From Bacteroides sp. (GTDB lineage: Bacteria > Bacteroidota > Bacteroidia > Bacteroidales > SM23-62), in assembly GCA_030667765.1 (NCBI GenBank), contig DAOUVF010000092.1, positions 1 through 9,068 on the forward strand: 9,068 nucleotides of DNA, given 5' to 3'. The notes below the pieces were generated by a model, which worked only from the letters and a program-made list of their open reading frames with translations, did not search any database and was not told the origin of the DNA. Positions 1 to 6,038 of this stretch are shown here, in pieces. The number at the start of each line of letters is the position of its first letter. The stretch's first letter is position 1. A program made the translations under genes and the position numbers.

Positions 1-13
1 GCAGGATATGATG

Positions 14-688
14 TCATATGCTCTGCAGAACCTCCAGGTATTTTTCTATGAACTCCTCTTTTCTTTTAAACCTGTACTGCATTACCCAGCGGGGATGAGG
101 AAGGGATATGATCTCCTCAAACAGGTCCAATTTCTCATTCAGCTTTTCCAGATATTTCATGTTCTTTCCCTCTCCCAGGCAGATGGCCTTGTCTTTCCTT
201 ATGCCCAGGTCAATTTGATCCCGGAGTGAGGATTCAATGAATTTCCCGAGCGCGGCCTCCAGTTCCCTATCGTCATAATAGTTCAGGTTCTTTCCATCCC
301 TGACAAAACCAAGCGGGGAAACGGCTGAGAGGAAAAAGCGTTGATAGAATGCCTGGCAGCCGCCATAGGATGAGATCACCTCATAGATGAACCTGGAGGA
401 CAATTCTGCCCGCTTTTCAAAACCGTTGGGTAGCTGGCAATCCTCTTCCAGCCGGATGGGATCCGTAAAGGTGATCCCGGTAATGCCCGCGCCGAAACGG
501 CCTGGATTAATGCCCAGTAAAATTACGCGGTCTTGCTGGTCGTCATAAAACCTTGTAAAAAAGGAAGTTACAATATCCTTCACTGCTTGGTTTTCATAAG
601 GATTCAGGATTTCTGAGCCTGCCGGCAGGGAAGTGTTGATCTGCAGGTCATTATAGAAATGGATGGCCCTGTCTGCAAATGTTTTCAT
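14..688 (-). CDS. SMUG2-type uracil-DNA glycosylase family protein (DUF4918-like)
   Basis: Predicted 224-residue DNA glycosylase of the UDG superfamily that would remove deaminated bases from DNA to start base excision repair. Motif 1, GINPGRFGAGITG, lies at residues 59-71; its Asn61 matches the motif-1 Asn of SMUG1 (GMNPGPFG in human). Motif 2 is LPHPRW at 196-201, with His198 in the place of the SMUG1 catalytic-loop His. Length and motifs fit the SMUG2 subfamily described from Pedobacter, for which I recall activity on uracil and xanthine; the substrate here is not shown by sequence. I chose the ATG at 686-688. The frame stays open upstream to 775, but that extension runs back into the end of rpiA and looks non-homologous. 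The gene follows rpiA by 10 bases and is probably co-transcribed with it. No clear Shine-Dalgarno site is visible. Family call firm, substrate uncertain. Confidence 0.85.
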   Translation of the reverse strand: MKTFADRAIHFYNDLQINTSLPAGSEILNPYENQAVKDIVTSFFTRFYDDQQDRVILLGINPGRFGAGITGITFTDPIRLEEDCQLPNGFEKRAELSSRFIYEVISSYGGCQAFYQRFFLSAVSPLGFVRDGKNLNYYDDRELEAALGKFIESSLRDQIDLGIRKDKAICLGEGKNMKYLEKLNEKLDLFEEIISLPHPRWVMQYRFKRKEEFIEKYLEVLQSI

Positions 689-698
689 GATGAAGGAA

Positions 699-1367
699 CT
701 ATCGGAAGGAAATGATCTCGACCTTATCCGGACCGGCAGCAACGACCTTGTTAACGGTATCAAGAAAAAGTCCATGTTCTACCACACCCGGTAAGTGTCG
801 CATCTCTGAATCAAGTTGTTGCGGATCAGGGATGGAATCCAGTCGAAGATCAACGATATAATGATGCCCGTCAGTGGTAAAGATCTCACTCCCTTTCTTT
901 CTCAACACAGGATTCCAGTTCCTTTCTTCCATCTTCCTGAGAAGGTTCCGGTGCCCAAAGGGCATTATTTCAACCGGAAGCGGGAAAGCACCCAACTGCG
1001 GCACCAGTTTCCGCTTTTCAACCACCCATATGTTTTGCCTGGAATTTGAGGCTACAATCTTTTCAAAAAGCAGGGCCCCTCCTCCCCCTTTTATTCCCTG
1101 TCCGTCAGGATCCACCTCATCTGCCCCGTCAATTGTGAGGTCAATGTATTTGGCATCTTCAATATCCACCACCGGAATTCCATATTCACGAGCCAGGTCC
1201 CTCGTCTGTTCCGAAGTACAAACACCTTTGATTTCCATGCCCTGCCTGGCCAGTTCCCCCAGTTTCCTGATTGCATAATAGGCTGTGGATCCTGTACCCA
1301 GTCCCACAACCATCCCATCCTCTACAAATGAGACGGCCCTTTCACCTGCTTGCTGTTTGAGATTCAT
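699..1367 (-). CDS. rpiA: Ribose-5-phosphate isomerase A
   Basis: Cytoplasmic enzyme of the non-oxidative pentose phosphate pathway that interconverts D-ribulose 5-phosphate and D-ribose 5-phosphate. The 222-residue length is usual for RpiA. Family signatures appear in order: the phosphate-binding loop GLGTGSTA at residues 22-29, TIDGADEVD at 78-86 (Asp80 and Asp83 match E. coli Asp81 and Asp84), and KGGGGALLFEKIVA at 93-106, where Glu102 is the expected catalytic base (E. coli Glu103) and Lys93 matches Lys94. The start is the ATG at 1365-1367; a preceding in-frame TAG (1368-1370) rules out a longer form. It begins 19 bases after the exchanger gene, which ends in tandem TGA TAA stops, so the two are probably co-transcribed. 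Its place downstream of araD and araB fits an enzyme that distributes pentose phosphates. Function is very secure. Confidence 0.97.
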   Translation of the reverse strand: MNLKQQAGERAVSFVEDGMVVGLGTGSTAYYAIRKLGELARQGMEIKGVCTSEQTRDLAREYGIPVVDIEDAKYIDLTIDGADEVDPDGQGIKGGGGALLFEKIVASNSRQNIWVVEKRKLVPQLGAFPLPVEIMPFGHRNLLRKMEERNWNPVLRKKGSEIFTTDGHHYIVDLRLDSIPDPQQLDSEMRHLPGVVEHGLFLDTVNKVVAAGPDKVEIISFR

Positions 1368-1386
1368 CTATTCAGGCATAATTTTA

Positions 1387-2532
1387 TCAATAAAACAAGT
1401 TCTTAAGCCAGTCCACAAATCCCATCAGCGCATCCGAGACGACCTCTGCAAGAGGCATCTGGAATGCATGTCCCACCACATACAGAACAAAGAGCAGGTA
1501 GATCAATATAAACAAACAGGCCTTCCACAGAGTGAGTTTCCTGCCTATGTTGAAAAGGATGGCCCCCAATATGGTGGTGATCAGGAGGAACATCCAGAGT
1601 TCGGTGCTAATCTCCACGACAACAGGCTCCATCTCAATAGGCCCATACATCAGGGTATAGACCAAAAGTGGTAGACCCAGGGCAAACGAGATGTCAAAAA
1701 TATTGCTTCCGAGGGCATTGGAAATGGCATCATCATAGTTGCCTTTTTTGGCATCCCTCACCGAGATCACGGTATCGGGCACACTGGATGCGGCGGCGGA
1801 AAGAACAACGGCAATAAAAAGGATGGGGATATGCAATCCATCACTGAGCCATTTTGTACCCAGCACCAATAGCCAGGTCCCCAGTGACATCACCAGTGTA
1901 GTGATAACCAGCAAGATCCATGAATTTCTGGGATTGAGCTCTTTCTTTCCTATGATGAGACATTCAAGTTTCAGGGTCAGGATCTTTACCGACACAGGCT
2001 GTTGCGAGGGGTAATATTCCGGGACGGGCTTTTCCTGATTGCCATTCTTCATTCTTTTCATCGAGAAGAACATGTAGGCCAGGTAGACTATGTATGCCAT
2101 CACAAGAATGAGCCCGTGAATGGGTTTCAGGCTCTGCCGGTCTATGATCAGTATCAGGATCAGAATGGTAATGATGAGAACAATGCCATCCCTGCGAAGG
2201 ACTTTCCTGGTTAATTCAATGGTTTTTGAAGGATCCCTGATAAGTATGATAAGGGTTACCGCAACGGGGATCACCAGCAGGTTGAAAATGGAACTCCCGG
2301 CCGTGATCCCGAGTCCGCCGCTAAATCCGTTCACATCCTTCAGGTAGAACAGAAAGAAAAAAGAAGAGAGGAATTCAGGCATGGAACTGGCAATGGCATT
2401 GATGGTGGCTCCTTTGACCCCATGAGACAATTTTCGTCCAAGGTAATCTGAAGCAATCTCAAATCCGGTGGCTGATCTCCAGATAATGAAGCAGCTGACA
2501 ATCATTAATATTATGGGACCGGCTATCTGCAA
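1387..2532 (-). CDS. Cation/Ca2+ exchanger (CaCA superfamily), NCKX-like signature
   Basis: Integral inner-membrane antiporter of 381 residues, with about ten hydrophobic segments arranged as two homologous halves. The first alpha repeat is at about residues 41-84: ASSMPEF with Glu53, then GSSIFN at 79-84. The second is at about 245-285: ASSVPDTVIS with Asp253, then GSNIFD at 275-280. A hydrophilic loop at about 160-185 separates the halves. Such proteins extrude Ca2+ in exchange for Na+, or for Na+ and K+. The Glu/Asp pair and the Asp ending GSNIFD match residues that I recall as essential in mammalian K+-dependent NCKX2 (Glu188, Asp548, Asp575). The start is probably TTG (2530-2532): a stop lies eight codons upstream, and the nearby ATG at 2541-2543 is in another frame and hits a stop after six codons. 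An internal ATG at residue 10 would cut the first helix. It starts 21 bases after the preceding membrane-protein gene. Family sure, ion specificity inferred. Confidence 0.9.
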   Translation of the reverse strand: MQIAGPIILMIVSCFIIWRSATGFEIASDYLGRKLSHGVKGATINAIASSMPEFLSSFFFLFYLKDVNGFSGGLGITAGSSIFNLLVIPVAVTLIILIRDPSKTIELTRKVLRRDGIVLIITILILILIIDRQSLKPIHGLILVMAYIVYLAYMFFSMKRMKNGNQEKPVPEYYPSQQPVSVKILTLKLECLIIGKKELNPRNSWILLVITTLVMSLGTWLLVLGTKWLSDGLHIPILFIAVVLSAAASSVPDTVISVRDAKKGNYDDAISNALGSNIFDISFALGLPLLVYTLMYGPIEMEPVVVEISTELWMFLLITTILGAILFNIGRKLTLWKACLFILIYLLFVLYVVGHAFQMPLAEVVSDALMGFVDWLKNLFY

Positions 2533-2553
2533 ATGAAGGGCATTTGTGAATTC

Positions 2554-3240
2554 TTAAGCTATTTTTCCAGTTGCCCCCGCCAGGATATGAACCACCTGGT
2601 CATCCACAAAGTGATTCTCAAACTCTGTCAGGAGTTGCTTGAATATTTTCCATAATCTATGCCTGGTAACAACTGCTATATATCCAAGGTTCTCCTCCCC
2701 GAAAATCATGGGAGTCAAGTAAAGATGACCGGTCCTGTCCTGGAATTTTATTTTGCCAACATATATGGTCTCGGTGACTGCTTCATTGCTCTTATCCAGT
2801 TCCCCGATGTTCAGTCCCAATTCACCCGGATCTTTCTCAACCGGCCAGGCACCTGTGTCATTTTTAATCTTCACCAGGGCATATTCAATGTCGAAGAAGG
2901 CAAAATTAAAAAAGGTGACCATAAATTCTGATAAATCCCGGGCCATGTCCCCGGCAGATTGGATGCTCCCGTCAGCAATGGCATTCTGTATAGGGTCAAA
3001 AGCACCAGCAAGATTTGACGGGATATATGAAACAACATGGATAAAACTATACCCAAGTACTACCAGGACCAGGTATACGATCGTCACGAGGATTATGGTA
3101 ACACCCGGCAAACCAAGGACAGCATCCAAAAGATAGAAGATAATCCAGAAAAGTGACAGTACACTCGCCAGGTAAAATACCGCGAGCAGGGTTCGCTGTA
3201 TACCATACAAAACACTGAATGACTTGTCCCTTTGAAACAT
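2554..3240 (-). CDS. Uncharacterised two-helix membrane protein with soluble C-terminal domain
   Basis: I do not recognise this 228-residue protein. It has no cleavable signal peptide. A short polar N-terminus is followed by two strongly hydrophobic segments at about residues 17-41 and 46-71, and then a mostly soluble region of about 155 residues. The C-terminal part contains a pattern of strand, glycine, strand and long helix (PMIFGEENLGYIAVVT then RLWKIFKQLLTEF) that faintly recalls the end of a GAF-type sensor domain; this is a weak resemblance only. No enzyme motif, Cys pair or metal-binding cluster is visible. The start is the ATG at 3238-3240 and the stop a TAA at 2554-2556. The exchanger gene starts 21 bases further on, so the two are probably translated from one message; an accessory or sensing role for that transporter is a guess. 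Upstream lies a 77-base gap with a hairpin, so this gene may begin its own transcription unit. Confidence 0.75.
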   Translation of the reverse strand: MFQRDKSFSVLYGIQRTLLAVFYLASVLSLFWIIFYLLDAVLGLPGVTIILVTIVYLVLVVLGYSFIHVVSYIPSNLAGAFDPIQNAIADGSIQSAGDMARDLSEFMVTFFNFAFFDIEYALVKIKNDTGAWPVEKDPGELGLNIGELDKSNEAVTETIYVGKIKFQDRTGHLYLTPMIFGEENLGYIAVVTRHRLWKIFKQLLTEFENHFVDDQVVHILAGATGKIA

Positions 3241-3317
3241 CCTGGTTGCTTTAATTCATAAAAATAGGAAAAACTCCCTATTTCGAAGACCATAAACTGA
3301 TAGTAAAAGAAAATTTA
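3241..3317 (-). other. Intercistronic gap with hairpin
   Basis: This 77-base AT-rich gap separates the thioredoxin-fold gene from the membrane-protein gene and is the longest gap in the window. Besides the terminator-like hairpin listed separately, it contains a second small inverted repeat, CTGATA (3297-3302) with TATCAG (3316-3321), which overlaps the upstream stop codon. I looked for the Bacteroidota promoter pattern TAnnTTTG on the minus strand and found no convincing match. Confidence 0.5.
3262..3283 (-). terminator. Candidate intrinsic terminator or attenuator hairpin
   Basis: On the minus strand AAATAGGGA (3283-3275) can pair with TTCCTATTT (3270-3262) around the four-base loop GTTT. 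This gives a 9-bp stem with one G-U wobble, and the final T's run on to make TTTTT before ATG. It lies 34 bases after the thioredoxin-fold gene and 21 bases before the next start. The stem is A/T-rich, so termination may be weak or partial; it could instead be a processing or attenuation element. Confidence 0.35.
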
Positions 3318-3767
3318 TCAGGTTCTTAGATCCATGAGTATCTTGCCAAGGGTAGATAATTGGTCAAGATCAAAACCACGGGTCTGGTAAACGAGTTGCC
3401 CCTCTTTATCGAAAAGATAGTTTCGGGGGACCTTTTTCTGGGCAAACTGATTGTAGATACTCCTGTCAGGATCAGCGGCAAAGGGGAGCAGGTAATTTCC
3501 CTGATCCCTGAATTCCTTTACTTCATTTTTACTGTGCTCCCTGCCAATCGACAGGAAATGCCCGCCTGACTCCTGAAAATCGGGCCAGATATGTTCCTGG
3601 ATATATTCAAGCATCTTCTTGCAATGTTTGCAAGGGACAATAAAAAAATTCAAGAGGATGATCCTGTCAGATCCCCAGGTGATGATATCATCACCATCGA
3701 CCGATTCTATTTCGACTCCGGGAAACGAATCCCCGGGAGACAGATAGGAGTATTCATCAAAAATCAT
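3318..3767 (-). CDS. Thioredoxin-fold (TlpA/redoxin-like) protein
   Basis: A 149-residue single-domain protein of the thioredoxin fold, probably a thiol-disulfide oxidoreductase or peroxiredoxin-like protein. A strand ending LLNFFIVP leads into the redox motif CKHC at residues 46-49. The cis-proline region KVPRNYLFDKEG follows, with Pro114, and then a final strand and helix. The usual Trp before the first Cys (WCxxC) is absent; Pro occupies that place. No signal peptide, lipobox or membrane segment is visible, so as read it is cytoplasmic, unlike most TlpA relatives, which face the periplasm. I chose the ATG at 3765-3767. A TTG at 3789-3791 would add eight residues and leave 15 rather than 39 bases after the DUF5916 gene. 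Partner and substrate are unknown. Confidence 0.8.
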   Translation of the reverse strand: MIFDEYSYLSPGDSFPGVEIESVDGDDIITWGSDRIILLNFFIVPCKHCKKMLEYIQEHIWPDFQESGGHFLSIGREHSKNEVKEFRDQGNYLLPFAADPDRSIYNQFAQKKVPRNYLFDKEGQLVYQTRGFDLDQLSTLGKILMDLRT

Positions 3768-3806
3768 GTCTTGCACAAAATGATAATACAATTTACATTT
3801 TTTGTG

Positions 3807-5126
3807 CTATAAACGGAAGGTATATGTATATTTTAACATTACAGTCCGGCCTGCCAGCCGCGGGGGGCTTGGTATCTCCCTGTCCAGGTCGGTATTTGTT
3901 CCTTCATTATAGACAATCCAGAGGTCGTTCCCTTCTCTCGGATTGTACCTGAAACGGATATTTGAACTGACGAGATGGTTTTCACTGTTATACTGGATAA
4001 AGGCGCTGACAGATAATTTGGTGCTGAACATGAGCAAGGCTTTGATCCTTCCGATATGGGATATGAAATGCTGGTCCCTTGTAGTGAAGTCAACATTGCT
4101 GTAAATATATTCCCCGCTTAACATAAAAGAGGAGGAAATACTCCAGTTAGGCATGGCCGTAACAGAAAGCATTTTACCGTCATAATAACCTCCCGCTTCA
4201 AACTGAAACATCATCCAGGATGGTTTGGTCATAGGGGTCATTATGAACCCTTTTATCTGGGGAAAGGTATATACGCCAATGGGAACATTTACATCATCGG
4301 ATATCTCAAATAATTCAAACAGGTTTTCGTAATTCCATTCCATGCCAACCCTGCCTTGCCAGAGGCTCTTAAACTCATATGTATACTGCAAGTCTAACGA
4401 GGTTGATTCGCGGATACCTCTGGACTGGCTAAAGTAGTCACGCACCCATATCTCAGGCCCATGACGGACCAGTCGCGATTTTTCAGGCATCATCCAGGTG
4501 TAATTAAATCTCCCACCATACATATGATAATCAACCCTGTGCTGGAAACCAATTCCGGGATTATAATCCGGACCCGTACCTGAAGAGAACAAACGATAAT
4601 GGAAGCCAACATTCCGCCTGCGCTCCCAATTCACAATGTAACGGGCATTATCGAAGGCCAATGGCTTATTGGCAAAATCATTCTCGAATGATTGTCCCCA
4701 TACAAGTTTCAGATATTCATCACCGGTGACCCTGACAAGAGCATCCAGTCCATATACCTGGTTAAAACTCCCATCCAGACCCAGCCTTGAGGTATAGATC
4801 CCACCTACATAAGAATTCTGGTTTAATACCCTTTTTTTCAACCTGAGTACGCCAAAATTTTCTGAAGGCAGGCTGTCAGACCTGGCCGTTTGCATATTCA
4901 TAAATCCGACGTCCCATCCGTTCTTTCTCCCTATCAGCCTGATCCCGCCTATGATAGGCACAAGATTGAAATCCTCATCCAGGCCTATACGGCGGCTGTA
5001 AAACATGGTGTTTGGTCCGCCGGTATTGAAATCAAAAATGCTTGCACGCTCCAGGAAGAATTGCCGCTTCTCTTCAAAAAATAATGAAAACCGCGTCAGG
5101 TTCACCTTTTCATCATCCGCCTCCAC
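3807..5126 (-). CDS. C-terminal DUF5916 part of the interrupted protein (apparent separate ORF)
   Basis: This 439-residue frame seems to begin at a GTG (5124-5126), but that codon is the Val of the conserved AQVEADDEKVNL stretch, so it is probably not a true start; homology extends back to 5243. The family hallmark FFEEKRQFFLE follows at about residues 12-22, and then many alternating-residue beta strands with aromatic ends, as in an outer-membrane beta barrel. The C-terminus, KYTYTFRL, resembles a barrel-closing strand. The downstream sequence shows no extra stops or frameshifts. Lacking a signal peptide, the fragment alone could not reach the outer membrane, so it would be functional only by readthrough of the TAA. 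The biochemical function of DUF5916 is not known to me. Confidence 0.6.
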   Translation of the reverse strand: MEADDEKVNLTRFSLFFEEKRQFFLERASIFDFNTGGPNTMFYSRRIGLDEDFNLVPIIGGIRLIGRKNGWDVGFMNMQTARSDSLPSENFGVLRLKKRVLNQNSYVGGIYTSRLGLDGSFNQVYGLDALVRVTGDEYLKLVWGQSFENDFANKPLAFDNARYIVNWERRRNVGFHYRLFSSGTGPDYNPGIGFQHRVDYHMYGGRFNYTWMMPEKSRLVRHGPEIWVRDYFSQSRGIRESTSLDLQYTYEFKSLWQGRVGMEWNYENLFELFEISDDVNVPIGVYTFPQIKGFIMTPMTKPSWMMFQFEAGGYYDGKMLSVTAMPNWSISSSFMLSGEYIYSNVDFTTRDQHFISHIGRIKALLMFSTKLSVSAFIQYNSENHLVSSNIRFRYNPREGNDLWIVYNEGTNTDLDREIPSPPRLAGRTVMLKYTYTFRL

Positions 5127-5243
5127 CTGGGCAAAATCTGTATTCAGGGTTGCGTCCAGCGTCAGGTTGCTTGTGATCCCGTATTTCAGGTCGAGTCCGG
5201 CGTTAAGCTTTTTATCCCTGCTGTACTCATAATCTGTCCCGGC

Positions 5244-6038
5244 TTAATTTAATTCATTCAGCTGTGAAAATCCCGCAAGTGCATAGGGAGTTATATAAAG
5301 GGGCTTGCGAGACTCCAGTCCGGGGAAAACAACATCCTGGGCCAGGGATACTTTCCATGCACTGTATTGTCCGTATTCATTAGGTATTCCCGGATAAATA
5401 TAGATGCTGTTATGCTGCGGGATCCAGCGCAGCAGTATCAATCCCATAGTTACCTGTCCGTCCTTCTCCTGGAAACGCAGGCTGGAAGAGGGTATCAGCA
5501 TCTCCACAAACCACCCGTCCTCATTGATATGGGTTTTTACATCCCAATGGGTATTCCAGCTGATATTTATCGGTTCATATCTAAAAGATCCAGTTGCATC
5601 ATTAAACACTTCCATATCCGTACGTAATCCGGCAGGTGTGGTCCAGAAACTCATCCCGTTCTCATTGTCATTATAGGAATCAAAGACCACGCCAAGCCAG
5701 TCGCAATCCGGTTTCAGTTCATCCCGCAATTTCGAGGTAGATAATATTTTTGAGGGATCCTCAGTATAGAACCAGGCTCCGATATAAACATATTTATCAT
5801 CATACATGATACGCACCTCTGTTCTTTCTTCTGGATCTTTCCCGAATACCGGACTGTGAGTGACAAATGGAAAAGATTCGGTTTGCTGCCAGGCCGGCTC
5901 ATCAGGCATTCCGTCAAATATTATCTCGCCCTGCAATCTTTGCATGATAACAGGAGGGATAGTATCAGCAGCATAGGTGGATATAGAAGAAATTGCAGCT
6001 AATAGGAAAAACAGGATTATATATCGGATCCGGGTCAA
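5244..6038 (-). CDS. N-terminal part of the interrupted protein: signal peptide and CBM9-like domain
   Basis: 264 residues up to the premature stop. Residues 1-24 form a clear Sec signal peptide (MTRIRYIILFFLLAAIS..., cleavage probably after STYA or YAA), so the product is exported. Residues of about 35-230 resemble the CBM9-like carbohydrate-binding domain that precedes DUF5916: IIFDGMPDEPAWQQ at the start, then the VRIMYDDKYVYIGAWF and GVVFDSYNDNENG stretches. The start is TTG (6036-6038). It is the only candidate that keeps the signal peptide, and it overlaps the araB stop as TTGA, suggesting coupled translation. If translation really ends here, the product is a free periplasmic domain without its barrel. 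Ligand unknown; a sugar or glycan is suggested by family and by the araD-araB context, not proven. Confidence 0.75.
   Translation of the reverse strand: MTRIRYIILFFLLAAISSISTYAADTIPPVIMQRLQGEIIFDGMPDEPAWQQTESFPFVTHSPVFGKDPEERTEVRIMYDDKYVYIGAWFYTEDPSKILSTSKLRDELKPDCDWLGVVFDSYNDNENGMSFWTTPAGLRTDMEVFNDATGSFRYEPINISWNTHWDVKTHINEDGWFVEMLIPSSSLRFQEKDGQVTMGLILLRWIPQHNSIYIYPGIPNEYGQYSAWKVSLAQDVVFPGLESRKPLYITPYALAGFSQLNELN

Larger units (their letters stand above)
3807..6038 (-). pseudogene. CBM9-DUF5916 outer-membrane protein gene interrupted by an in-frame TAA
   Basis: The two open frames here are one gene. The first ends at a TAA (5244-5246). Codons from 5243 onward continue in the same frame with no further stop to 3807 and encode expected family sequence at once, including LKYGITSNLTLDATLNTDFAQVE just before the second apparent start. 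Reading through would give 743 residues, within the range I expect for CBM9-DUF5916 proteins (roughly 700-850). A single substitution of a sense codon (AAA, GAA or CAA) to TAA would explain it. No frameshift, insertion or other lesion was seen, so the mutation is recent, tolerated by readthrough, or a sequencing error. The stop falls in the variable linker between the CBM9-like domain and the DUF5916 region. Other genes in the window end in TAA, which argues against a reassigned code. Confidence 0.8.

Noticed and set aside
689..775. N-terminal extension of the glycosylase
   Set aside because: The added 29 residues are encoded by the end of rpiA in another frame and look non-homologous; the ATG at 688 gives the natural family N-terminus.
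874..1278. 134-codon plus-strand open frame
   Set aside because: It is antisense to rpiA across its active-site motifs and shows no family features of its own.
1285..1674. 129-codon plus-strand open frame
   Set aside because: It is antisense to the ends of rpiA and the exchanger gene, with no recognisable domain and no start signal.
5127..5243. Apparent intergenic spacer between two separate genes
   Set aside because: The minus-strand codons here are in frame with both neighbours and encode conserved-looking DUF5916 sequence (LKYGITSNLTLDATLNTDF), so this is coding sequence after a nonsense codon.
5244..5246. Stop codon reassignment (alternative genetic code) to explain the internal TAA
   Set aside because: At least one other gene in the window (stop at 2554-2556) ends in TAA, and UGA and UAG also serve as ordinary stops, so the standard bacterial code fits.
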